Positions 58,101 through 64,000 of a stretch of DNA of 64,000 bases are shown in pieces (position 1 is the stretch's first letter; the number at the start of each line of letters is the position of its first letter). The notes under the pieces were generated by a model. It worked only from the letters and a program-made list of their open reading frames with translations, was not told where the DNA came from and ran no database searches. Position numbers and translations under genes: made by a program. Source of the DNA: Burkholderiaceae bacterium 16 (GTDB lineage Bacteria > Pseudomonadota > Gammaproteobacteria > Burkholderiales > Burkholderiaceae); the NCBI GenBank assembly GCA_000955785.1, contig JYOD01000061.1, positions 1 through 64,000 of the forward strand. The letters are read 5' to 3'.

Positions 58101-59342
58101 CTTGCGCAGCGCTTCCGCCGCCTCGCGGATCTCGCGCTCGCCGGGCAGAAATACCAGCACGTCGCCCGGCCCGAGACGGCATAGCTCGTCCACGGCCTCG
58201 ACGATGCCGTCGAAGAGGTCGCGATCCTTCGTTTGCGCCGATCTGGGCGCAGCCTCGCCCGGCGCGGGCTTGTCCTTCTCGATCGGCCGGTAGCGGATCT
58301 CGACCGGATACAGGCGCCCGCTGACCTCGATCACCGGCGCGGGCTTGCCAGCTTGTGCGAAATGCTCGGCAAAGCGGTTGGCGTCGATGGTCGCGGACGT
58401 GATGATCAGCTTCAGGTCAGGCCGCTTCGGCAGGATCTCCTTCAGGTAGCCGATCAGGAAATCGATATTGAGGCTGCGTTCATGCGCCTCGTCGATGATG
58501 ATGGTGTCGTAGGCCCGCAGCAGCGGATCGGTCTGCGTCTCGGCCAGCAGGATACCGTCGGTCATCAGCTTGACCGAGGCGCCAGGCGACATGGTGTCGT
58601 TGAAGCGCACCTGATAGCCTACATGCTCGCCCAGCGGCGTGCCGATCTCCTGCGCGATCCGCTTGGCCGTGGAGGTGGCGGCGATCCGGCGCGGCTGAGT
58701 ATGGCCGATCAGGCCGCCGCTGCCATCCGTGCCCGGGCCGCGCCCGATCGACAGGCAGATCTTGGGCAACTGGGTGGTCTTGCCGGAGCCGGTCTCGCCG
58801 GAAACGATCACCACCTGGTTGGCCAGCAGCGCTTGCGCGATTTCCTCGCGGCGGGCCGATACCGGCAGCGCCTCGGGGAAGGTGATGGGCGGCAACGGAT
58901 TGGCCTGGCGAACCGGACGGCGCGCTTCACGCGGCGCACGTTCCTGGCGCTCTGCCCTGTCCTGACGCTCCGGACGCTCCTGGCTACCGGGCGGCGGGGC
59001 GCGGCGCGGGCCGGCCTCGCGGCCTTCCCGTGGCGGGCGCGGCGGCGTGGCCGTGCCATTCGTGGGACGCGGACGGGCTGGCCGGTCCTGGCGCGGCTGC
59101 CCTGGCGGGCGTTCGGCGGGTGCGCTGGCTTGGGCCGGGGAGTCGCCTGCCGGCTGGGGCGGACGGCGCCCTTCCTGGCGCTCGCCGGCTGCCGGCGCAG
59201 CGGCGACGGCAGGCGCGCGGGCCTGCCTGGCGGCGGGCTGATTAGCGGGCTGGGCGGGAGACGGGGCGACCTTGGGCGCCGGCTGGCCGGCATCGGTTTT
59301 CCGATCCGGCGACAAAGGTTTGGCGGGGCGTTGTGCTGACAT
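55107..59342 (-). CDS. hrpA: ATP-dependent RNA helicase HrpA
   Basis: 1411 residues. The first about 150 are a Pro/Ala/Arg/Gln-rich low-complexity extension. The DEAH helicase core follows: Walker A GETGSGKTTQLPKICL near 181, DEAH near 281, SAT motif ITSATID, and QRAGRCGRVADGVCIRLY motif VI. After that come HA2, OB-fold and the long HrpA-specific C-terminal region (about 700-1411). HrpA rescues stalled ribosomes and processes mRNA. Start at 59342 shown; a start after the low-complexity part cannot be ruled out. Divergent from argA with a 23-bp gap. Confidence 0.95.
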   Translation of the reverse strand: MSAQRPAKPLSPDRKTDAGQPAPKVAPSPAQPANQPAARQARAPAVAAAPAAGERQEGRRPPQPAGDSPAQASAPAERPPGQPRQDRPARPRPTNGTATPPRPPREGREAGPRRAPPPGSQERPERQDRAERQERAPREARRPVRQANPLPPITFPEALPVSARREEIAQALLANQVVIVSGETGSGKTTQLPKICLSIGRGPGTDGSGGLIGHTQPRRIAATSTAKRIAQEIGTPLGEHVGYQVRFNDTMSPGASVKLMTDGILLAETQTDPLLRAYDTIIIDEAHERSLNIDFLIGYLKEILPKRPDLKLIITSATIDANRFAEHFAQAGKPAPVIEVSGRLYPVEIRYRPIEKDKPAPGEAAPRSAQTKDRDLFDGIVEAVDELCRLGPGDVLVFLPGEREIREAAEALRKHHPPHTEILPLFARLSVQEQERVFRPSNARRIVLATNVAETSLTVPGIRYVVDTGMARVKRYSYRNKVEQLQIEAISQAAANQRAGRCGRVADGVCIRLYEEADFIGRARFTDPEILRSSLAAVILRMKALKLTAIETFPFIEPPLGRAIADGYQLLQELGAVESVGDDANALTQIGRQLARLPLDPRVARMTLAAREHHCLREVLIIASALSVQDPRDRPQEAQEAADQAHRKFMDEKSEFLGWVKLWKWFEEAVAHKKTNRQLQDQCRANFLSHVRLREWRDVHSQLLTTVTEQGWRLNESEPTYEQVHKALLTGLLGNVGCKLEDADGRGREYLGARGIKFHLWPGSLIARKVGRWVIGAELIETSRLFARTLARIEPEWLEQVGRHLLRVSWSDPHWEKKSGQVMAMERATLYGLVVYQHRRVHYGPMNPQEARELFIRRGLVEGEFDTKLPFFAHNQRLTREIENLEHKSRRQDVLVDDELIFAFYDRLIPAEIHQQATFERWYQTESARDPKLLYLNREELMRHEAAGITTDLFPKVMPVAGVDMSLTYHFEPGSHRDGVTLTVPLYALNQVRPERADWLVPGMVKEKVHLLLKSLPQKLRRHCVPLPDHAAGFVERNPFGEGELLDVLIADIREQTGTMVKRADFKLETLPAHHAMNFKVVDEHGRQLDMGRNLAQLRAEFGGQAQQSFQNIAARDVPAAEAGQYENLTSWSFGELPELLEIRKGNQTLYGYPALVDHTTHCEVEVFDDPQEAVRIHHAGLRRLFALQLREQVKFLEKNIPGLQQMAMQYMTLGTQEMLRDQIVMLALERACLQAPLPRNEAEFAARKEEGRSRLNLLAQEIARLVGAVLAEYATLPRKLIQAKPFAAAHADMQVQLTRLMGKNFVADTLYLQLVHFPRYLKGIAMRIDKIKGDPARDTQRLQEITPLLQQWQRAETQLRQQGRGVEDARLDEFRWMLEELRIALFAQELRTPVPMSVKRLQKVWEAMQR

Positions 59343-59360
59343 TGGCCGGGATTATAATCC
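59331..59360. promoter_or_regulatory. Divergent hrpA/argA promoter with palindromic -10
   Basis: GGATTATAATCC (59349-59360) is a perfect 12-bp palindrome containing TATAAT on both strands. For argA, TTGTGC (59331-59336) sits 16 bp upstream as -35; the start would fall at or beside the argA ATG. For hrpA the mirror-image hexamer predicts a start about two bases before its ATG. Neither gene has a visible Shine-Dalgarno sequence. Confidence 0.5.
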
Positions 59361-59365
59361 GCGGC

Positions 59366-60802
59366 ATGAATGCAAGAACCGACACGCTAGCCGACGCGCC
59401 CGCGCCGTCCGAAAAGGACGAGCCCCTGCCCGTCACGGACCCTTCCGCGCCACCCGCGCCCGCTGTCTGCGCCGACCCGGTCGAGCGCGGCGGCCCCGAC
59501 CACCAGCAGTTCGTCGACTGGCTGCGGGCGGTCGCGCCCTATATCCACGCCTTCCGCGGCAAGACCTTCGTGATCGCCTTCGGCGGCGAACTGGTCAAGG
59601 CCAACATCCTCAATGCGCTGGTCAACGATGTGGCGCTGTTGCACGCCATGGGCATGCAGATCGTGCTGGTACACGGTTCGCGCCCGCAGGTGGAAGAACA
59701 GCTCGCGCTGCGCCACGTCGAGTCGCAATTCACCGACGGCGTGCGCATCACCGACAACGCCGCGCTCGAATGCGCCAAGGAAGCCGCCGGCGAACTGCGC
59801 CTGGACATCGAGGCCGCCTTCAGCCAGGGGCTGCCAAATACGCCCATGGCGGGCGCCCAGCTGTCAGTGATCTCGGGCAATTTCGTTACCGCGCGCCCGC
59901 TGGGCATTGTCGACGGCGTGGACTACCAGCACACCGGCCTGGTACGCAAGATCGACGGGGAGTCGGTGCGCATGTCGCTGTCGCACGGCAAGATCGTGCT
60001 GCTTTCGCCGCTTGGCTTCTCGCCCACCGGCCAGGCCTTCAACCTGTCGATGGAAGACGTGGCCAGCGCCACCGCCATCGCGCTGAAGGCTGACAAGCTG
60101 GTCTTTATCACCGAGGTGCCCGGCGTGCAGGACGCGGTCGGCAAGCTGATGCCGGAAATGTCGCTGCGCACCGCCATCGAGCGGCTGCAGAACAACCACC
60201 TGCCGCCCGACGTCGCTTATTACCTCGAACACCTGGTCAAGGCGCTCAAGGGAGGGGTGCCCCGCGCCCACCTGATCCCCTTCCACCTGGACGGCTCGGT
60301 GCTGCTGGAACTGTTCCTGCACGACGGCGTTGGCACCATGATCTCCGACACCGACCTGGAAAGCCTGCGCGAAGCCACGCTGGACGACGTCGGCGGCATC
60401 CTGCAGCTGATCGCGCCGCTGGAGCAGGATGGCACGCTGGTGCCGCGCGGGCGTCACCTGATCGAGCGCGACATCGCCAACTTCTCGGTCATCGAGCACG
60501 ACGGCGTGCTGTTCGGCTGCGCAGCGGTCTACCCTTACCCGCGCGAGGGCATGGCCGAGATGGCCTGCCTGACGGTGTCCTCCGAAGCGCAGGGCACCGG
60601 CGACGGCGAACGCCTGCTCAAGCGCATCGAGCGCCGCGCGCGCAGTCTCGGCCTGGACCGCCTGTTCGTGCTCACCACGCGCACGGAACACTGGTTCCTC
60701 AAACGCGGCTTTGTCCACGCCAACGTGGACGACCTGCCGGAGGACAAGCGCAAGCTGTACAACTGGCAGCGCAAGTCCATGGTGCTGATGAAGAAACTGT
60801 GA
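59366..60802 (+). CDS. argA: N-acetylglutamate synthase ArgA
   Basis: 478 residues. The N-terminal amino-acid-kinase domain (about 55-310) includes KTFVIAFGGELVK and IVLVHGSRPQVEEQL. The C-terminal GNAT domain (about 335-470) includes EMACLTVSSEAQGTGDGERL. It catalyses the first step of arginine synthesis, acetylating glutamate, and is normally feedback-inhibited by arginine. The ATG at 59366 is used; the first 40 residues are Pro/Ala/Asp-rich. No Shine-Dalgarno is seen. Confidence 0.95.
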   Translation: MNARTDTLADAPAPSEKDEPLPVTDPSAPPAPAVCADPVERGGPDHQQFVDWLRAVAPYIHAFRGKTFVIAFGGELVKANILNALVNDVALLHAMGMQIVLVHGSRPQVEEQLALRHVESQFTDGVRITDNAALECAKEAAGELRLDIEAAFSQGLPNTPMAGAQLSVISGNFVTARPLGIVDGVDYQHTGLVRKIDGESVRMSLSHGKIVLLSPLGFSPTGQAFNLSMEDVASATAIALKADKLVFITEVPGVQDAVGKLMPEMSLRTAIERLQNNHLPPDVAYYLEHLVKALKGGVPRAHLIPFHLDGSVLLELFLHDGVGTMISDTDLESLREATLDDVGGILQLIAPLEQDGTLVPRGRHLIERDIANFSVIEHDGVLFGCAAVYPYPREGMAEMACLTVSSEAQGTGDGERLLKRIERRARSLGLDRLFVLTTRTEHWFLKRGFVHANVDDLPEDKRKLYNWQRKSMVLMKKL

Positions 60803-60912
60803 CGGCGGTGGGGGTAGCCTGAAAGCTCGCCCCCGCTTCGTTACAATAGCGGCACCGCAACGGCCGGCTCCCTCGCCGCGCCGGCTACATCACACGATAA
60901 CAAGGAGTTCCC

Positions 60913-61188
60913 ATGGCCCGCATGGTTCAATGCGTCAAGCTCAACAAGGAAGCCGAAGGGCTCGACCTGCCGCCGCTGCCGGGCGAACTCGGCAAGAAGA
61001 TCTGGCAAAGCGTGTCCAAGGAAGCCTGGGCCGGCTGGCTCAAGCACCAGACCATGCTGATCAACGAGAACCGCCTCAATATGGCCGATGCCCGGGCACG
61101 CCAGTACCTGCTCAAGCAGACAGAGAAGTACTTCTTCGGCGAAGGCGCCGACCAGGCACAAGGCTACGTCCCGCCGCCGCAAGCGTGA
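60913..61188 (+). CDS. yggX: Probable Fe(2+)-trafficking protein YggX
   Basis: 91 residues. The N-terminal [17 protein letters not shown] (single Cys near 7), [11 protein letters not shown], and [18 protein letters not shown] with the C-terminal YFFG are family signatures. YggX proteins protect iron-sulfur clusters and DNA from oxidative damage. A good Shine-Dalgarno AAGGAG stands just upstream. It follows argA by 110 bases and is closed by a terminator. Confidence 0.95.
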   Translation: MARMVQCVKLNKEAEGLDLPPLPGELGKKIWQSVSKEAWAGWLKHQTMLINENRLNMADARARQYLLKQTEKYFFGEGADQAQGYVPPPQA

Positions 61189-61227
61189 TTTCCCCTGCCC
61201 GCGGCCTTGCGCCGCAGGGTGGGAAGT

Positions 61228-61257
61228 AAAAAGGGTGCCATTCGCGGCACCCTTTTT
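61228..61257. terminator. Bidirectional terminator between yggX and rpiA
   Basis: A 12-bp stem (AAAAAGGGTGCC / GGCACCCTTTTT) with a 6-base loop between two converging genes. T-runs occur on both strands. Confidence 0.9.
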
Positions 61258-61294
61258 CATGCACTGGCGGCCCGTCGGCGGGGCCGGTCAATGC

Positions 61295-61981
61295 TCAGTA
61301 ATCGCTACGCGCCACGCCATCCGGCGTGCCAAGCAGCAACACGTCCGCGCCGCGCAAGGCAAAGAGTCCCACTGTGACCACGCCGGGCACATGATCGATG
61401 GCCGCTTCCAGCGCCTTCGGATCGGTGATCTTCAGGCCTGCGACATCCAGGATCACATTGCCGTTGTCGGTCTTGTAGATGCCGCCCTCCTTGGTCATCC
61501 GCAGGCGGGGCTGGCCGCCAACCGTGGCCAGCTTGCGCGCCACCGCGGCACGTGCCATCGGAATCACTTCCACCGGCAGCGGGAATGCGCCCATCACATT
61601 CACCAGCTTGCTGCTATCGGCGATGCAGACAAAACGCTGCGCCACCGAGGCCACGATCTTCTCGCGCGTCAGCGCGCCGCCGCCGCCCTTGATCATGGCG
61701 CCGCTCGCGTCGATCTCGTCGGCACCGTCCACATACACCGGAATCTCGTCGACCTCGTTCAGGTCCAGCACCGTGAAGCCATGCTGTTGCAAGCGGCGAG
61801 TAGAAGCCTCCGAGCTGGAAACCGCGCCAGCGAACCGTTCCTTGAACGCCGCTACCGCATCGATAAAGAGGTTGGCGGTGGAGCCCGTGCCCACGCCCAG
61901 CACCGCACCCGCCGGCACTACCTCCTTGACATAGTCGGCCGCGGCTTGCGCCACCAGCGCCTTGAGTTCATCCTGTGTCAT
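61295..61981 (-). CDS. rpiA: Ribose-5-phosphate isomerase A
   Basis: 228 residues. Interconverts ribose-5-phosphate and ribulose-5-phosphate. Signatures: [36 protein letters not shown] (substrate-binding and catalytic Asp/Lys region) and LREKIVA-like [14 protein letters not shown] with the catalytic Glu. ATG at 61981 ([18 protein letters not shown]) used. Divergent from transaldolase, so two non-oxidative pentose phosphate genes share a control region. Confidence 0.97.
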   Translation of the reverse strand: MTQDELKALVAQAAADYVKEVVPAGAVLGVGTGSTANLFIDAVAAFKERFAGAVSSSEASTRRLQQHGFTVLDLNEVDEIPVYVDGADEIDASGAMIKGGGGALTREKIVASVAQRFVCIADSSKLVNVMGAFPLPVEVIPMARAAVARKLATVGGQPRLRMTKEGGIYKTDNGNVILDVAGLKITDPKALEAAIDHVPGVVTVGLFALRGADVLLLGTPDGVARSDY

Positions 61982-62053
61982 GACAACAGCCCGTCTGCTT
62001 TGGGGGAAACCGCATAGTGTACCGGATTGCCGTGGCATCGCAGGCGCCGGCGC

Positions 62054-62066
62054 GTACCGACGGTAC
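62054..62066. promoter_or_regulatory. Dyad in the rpiA/tal intergenic region
   Basis: GTACCG and CGGTAC are separated by one base (perfect 13-bp inverted repeat). TACAAT (62064-62069), a possible -10 for tal, overlaps the right arm. A further GTACCG lies at 62019-62024 overlapping TACACT on the minus strand, a possible -10 for rpiA. The pattern suggests a shared regulator; not proven. Confidence 0.35.
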
Positions 62067-62156
62067 AATGCCCCGAGGCATGCATCAGCGCGGCGTCCAG
62101 GACCTCCCGCTTCGGTCCCGCGCCATCACCAAACTTTTATAAGCAACTCACTGACC

Positions 62157-63095
62157 ATGAACCAGCTCGATCAGCTCAAGCAGTTCACCACCGTGGTGGC
62201 GGACACCGGCGATTTCCAGGTGATGAAGCAGTACACGCCGCAAGACGCGACCACCAATCCCTCCCTCATTCTCAAAGCCGTCCAGAAGGCCGAGTACCGC
62301 CCGCTGCTCGAAAAAGCCGTGCGCAGCCATGAAGGCACCGACGCGGTCATGGATGCCCTGCTGATCGCCTTCGGCTGCGAGATCCTGGCCATCGTGCCGG
62401 GCCGCGTCTCGACTGAAGTCGACGCCCGCCTGTCCTTCAACACCGAAGCCACCGTGGCCAAGGCGCGCCACCTGATCTCGCTGTACGAGCAGCGCGGCAT
62501 CGCCCGCGAACGGGTGCTGATCAAGATCGCCTCCACCTGGGAAGGCATCCGCGCCGCCGAAGTGCTGCAGCGCGAAGGCATCCGCTGCAACATGACGCTG
62601 CTGTTCTCGCTGGCACAGGCCGTCGCCTGTGCCGAGGCCGGGGCGCAACTGATCTCGCCCTTTGTCGGCCGCATCCTGGACTGGCACAAGAAGCAGGCCG
62701 GTGACAAATGGGATGCCGCCGCAAACGCCGGCGACAACGATCCCGGCGTGCGCTCGGTGCGCCAGATCTACGACTACTATAAGAAGTTCGGCTACCCCAC
62801 CGAAGTGATGGGCGCCAGCTTCCGCAGCACGGAGCAGATCCTGGCGCTGGCTGGATGCGATTTGCTGACGATCAGCCCGGACCTGCTGGAAACGCTGGCC
62901 GCCAGCGAAGGCACGGTCGAGCGCAAGCTGTCGGTCGACCAGGCGCAGGCCGGGAATATCGCCCGCATCGCGTGCGATGAAGCAGCCTTCCGCTGGCAGC
63001 TCAACGAGGATGCGATGGCGACGGAGAAGCTGGCCGAGGGAATTCGCGCGTTTGCCGCGGATGCGGTGAAGCTGGAGACGTTGATTACGGCTTGA
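62157..63095 (+). CDS. tal: Transaldolase
   Basis: 312 residues. Transfers dihydroxyacetone units in the pentose phosphate pathway. [12 protein letters not shown] near the N-terminus and [18 protein letters not shown] with the Schiff-base Lys (near 125) are class I transaldolase signatures. The C-terminal [16 protein letters not shown] is also typical. The ATG at 62157 ([11 protein letters not shown]) is chosen; the frame stays open upstream but without similarity. Confidence 0.96.
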   Translation: MNQLDQLKQFTTVVADTGDFQVMKQYTPQDATTNPSLILKAVQKAEYRPLLEKAVRSHEGTDAVMDALLIAFGCEILAIVPGRVSTEVDARLSFNTEATVAKARHLISLYEQRGIARERVLIKIASTWEGIRAAEVLQREGIRCNMTLLFSLAQAVACAEAGAQLISPFVGRILDWHKKQAGDKWDAAANAGDNDPGVRSVRQIYDYYKKFGYPTEVMGASFRSTEQILALAGCDLLTISPDLLETLAASEGTVERKLSVDQAQAGNIARIACDEAAFRWQLNEDAMATEKLAEGIRAFAADAVKLETLITA

Positions 63096-63119
63096 GGGTA
63101 GCGGCGCCGCGCCGGCTGG

Positions 63120-63245
63120 TCAGCGCTCGGGCGGCACTGACCAGTTGATACGCAGGCCTGGACACGCGGCGAAATCCTGCGTGCGGGTGGTCACCACGAT
63201 CACGTTCCCCGCAGCTCGCGCTGCCGTATCGATGGGCTGCGGCAT
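63120..63245 (-). pseudogene. PIN-domain (VapC-like) toxin remnant
   Basis: 41 codons from an ATG to TGA. The peptide VIVVTTRTQDFAACPGLRIN strongly resembles the C-terminal strand-helix of VapC toxins (LVTRNTRDF...PGLRV), and PIDTAARAAGN before it resembles the PxDxxIAAxAxxxGx motif. The N-terminal two thirds and any antitoxin gene are absent; sirtuin coding starts 26 bases away. It is most likely the decayed end of a vapBC locus. The match is recognised by eye. Confidence 0.6.
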
Positions 63246-63270
63246 TTTGAGAATCTGGCGGCGAACCGGT

Positions 63271-64000
63271 TCAGGCCGGCGCCGCTGGAGCACCGTCCCA
63301 CAGCAAGGGCAAGACTACCCCGGCCGGTCCCCGCAGCACGGTGTCAGCGGTCTGGTCCAGCGCCGACGGCTCGGGATTGACCACGATGACGTGCGCGCCA
63401 TGTTCCTTGGCGGCACCGGGCATGCCGGCGGCCGGATAGACCAGGCCCGAGGTGCCCACCACCAGGCAAAGGTCGCAATTCTCGGCCGCATGCTCTGCAC
63501 GATAGCGCGCCACGCGCGGGAGTTCCTCGCCAAACCACACCACGCCGGGACGCATCATGGCGCCGCAGATGGCACAACGCGGCGGCATGCCGGGCACGGC
63601 GGTCGCCGGGTCGCAACGGCCGCAGCCGTCCAGCCATTTGTTGGTGAACAGGTTGCCATGCAGCTCGATCGCATCCGGGCTGCCGGCACGCTGGTGCAGG
63701 CCGTCCACGTTCTGCGTCACAAGGGTGACCGCCTTTTGCGCCGCAAGTGCCGCGATGGCGAAATGCGCCGGGTTCGGATGCGTTGCCGCCACCAGATCGC
63801 GCCGGTGCAGGTACCACTCCCACACCAGCGCAGGCTGGCGCCGGTAGGCGTCTTCCTGCGCCAGTTCCTCGGGATTGAATCGCGACCACAGGCCGGTCAT
63901 GGCATCACGGAACGTGGGCACGCCGGACTCGGCGGAAACGCCGGCTCCGGTCAGCACCATAATATTGCCGGCCCCGGCGATCAGGCGCCGCGAGGCTTCC
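63271..64000 (-). CDS. cobB: NAD-dependent protein deacylase, sirtuin (5' end outside window)
   Basis: About 243 codons are visible; the frame is open to the window edge and an upstream start is expected. IMVLTGAGVSAESGVPTFRD is the NAD-binding signature, LVTQNVDGLHQRAG and IELHGNL hold the catalytic His region, and CGRCDPATAVPGMPPRCAIC gives four zinc Cys in a C-x2-C...C-x2-C layout. GTSGLVYPAAG completes the Rossmann fold. It removes acyl groups from protein lysines. It is followed by a PIN remnant and then tal. Confidence 0.93.
   Translation of the reverse strand, partial: EASRRLIAGAGNIMVLTGAGVSAESGVPTFRDAMTGLWSRFNPEELAQEDAYRRQPALVWEWYLHRRDLVAATHPNPAHFAIAALAAQKAVTLVTQNVDGLHQRAGSPDAIELHGNLFTNKWLDGCGRCDPATAVPGMPPRCAICGAMMRPGVVWFGEELPRVARYRAEHAAENCDLCLVVGTSGLVYPAAGMPGAAKEHGAHVIVVNPEPSALDQTADTVLRGPAGVVLPLLWDGAPAAPA

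Overview
The window is a GC-rich (clearly above 60% by eye), densely coded piece of a betaproteobacterial chromosome. Gene content and order (rimP-nusA-infB-rbfA-truB; glnA / DUF4124 gene / ntrB-ntrC; odhA-odhB-lpdA; a ccoNOQPG cluster next to an FNR gene; divergent hrpA/argA) fit the Burkholderiaceae, most likely Cupriavidus or Ralstonia. The genus is an inference from gene content; no 16S rRNA gene is present. I see 51 genes that look intact, one of which (the sirtuin) runs off the right edge, plus one decayed toxin-gene remnant. I see no tRNA, rRNA, CRISPR array, insertion sequence or prophage. It is core chromosome rather than an accessory island.

Layout. 1-2.0 kb: typA. 2.0-7.1 kb: a MarR-type regulator followed by a tripartite drug-efflux operon (outer-membrane lipoprotein, EmrA-like adaptor, EmrB-like pump). 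7.2-7.6 kb: an Rnk-like protein. 8.0-14.7 kb: the translation/transcription operon rimP-nusA-infB-rbfA-truB on the minus strand. 14.8-17.9 kb: scpB-rluB. 18.4-28.7 kb: the microaerobic respiration block, with a TauE/SafE-like membrane protein, an FNR regulator, two small membrane proteins, ccoG, ccoP, ccoQ, ccoO, ccoN, ccoS and the copper ATPase ccoI. 28.7-35.8 kb: zapE and the 2-oxoglutarate dehydrogenase operon odhA-odhB-lpdA. 36.2-37.8 kb: a SulP transporter. 37.9-43.0 kb: the glycerol-3-phosphate uptake operon ugpBAECQ. 43.2-44.0 kb: a HAD phosphatase. 44.1-49.0 kb: nitrogen control, glnA and ntrBC. 49.6-55.0 kb: rhodanese, a MoaB/CinA-type protein, an EI24 membrane protein, a fatty-acid hydroxylase-superfamily protein, a polysaccharide deacetylase and a beta-propeller protein. 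55.1-60.8 kb: hrpA divergent from argA. 60.9-64 kb: the Fe-trafficking protein, rpiA divergent from tal, a PIN-toxin remnant and a sirtuin.

How the parts work together. Several regulators sit next to genes they probably control, and the DNA carries matching sites. Two perfect FNR boxes lie at identical spacing from -10 elements in front of ccoN and ccoI, beside the FNR gene. A sigma-54 promoter and two NtrC-type dyads 31 bp apart precede glnA, beside ntrBC. A Pho-box promoter precedes ugpB. Two related dyads cover the promoter of the MarR/efflux operon. Intrinsic terminators punctuate most operons. One of them lies just downstream of a strong predicted promoter in the leader of rimP-nusA-infB and may act as an attenuator.

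I did not find a clearly new multi-gene system. The most interesting items are regulatory: the rimP-nusA leader, the 23-bp hrpA/argA intergenic region with its palindromic shared -10, and the paired FNR promoters.
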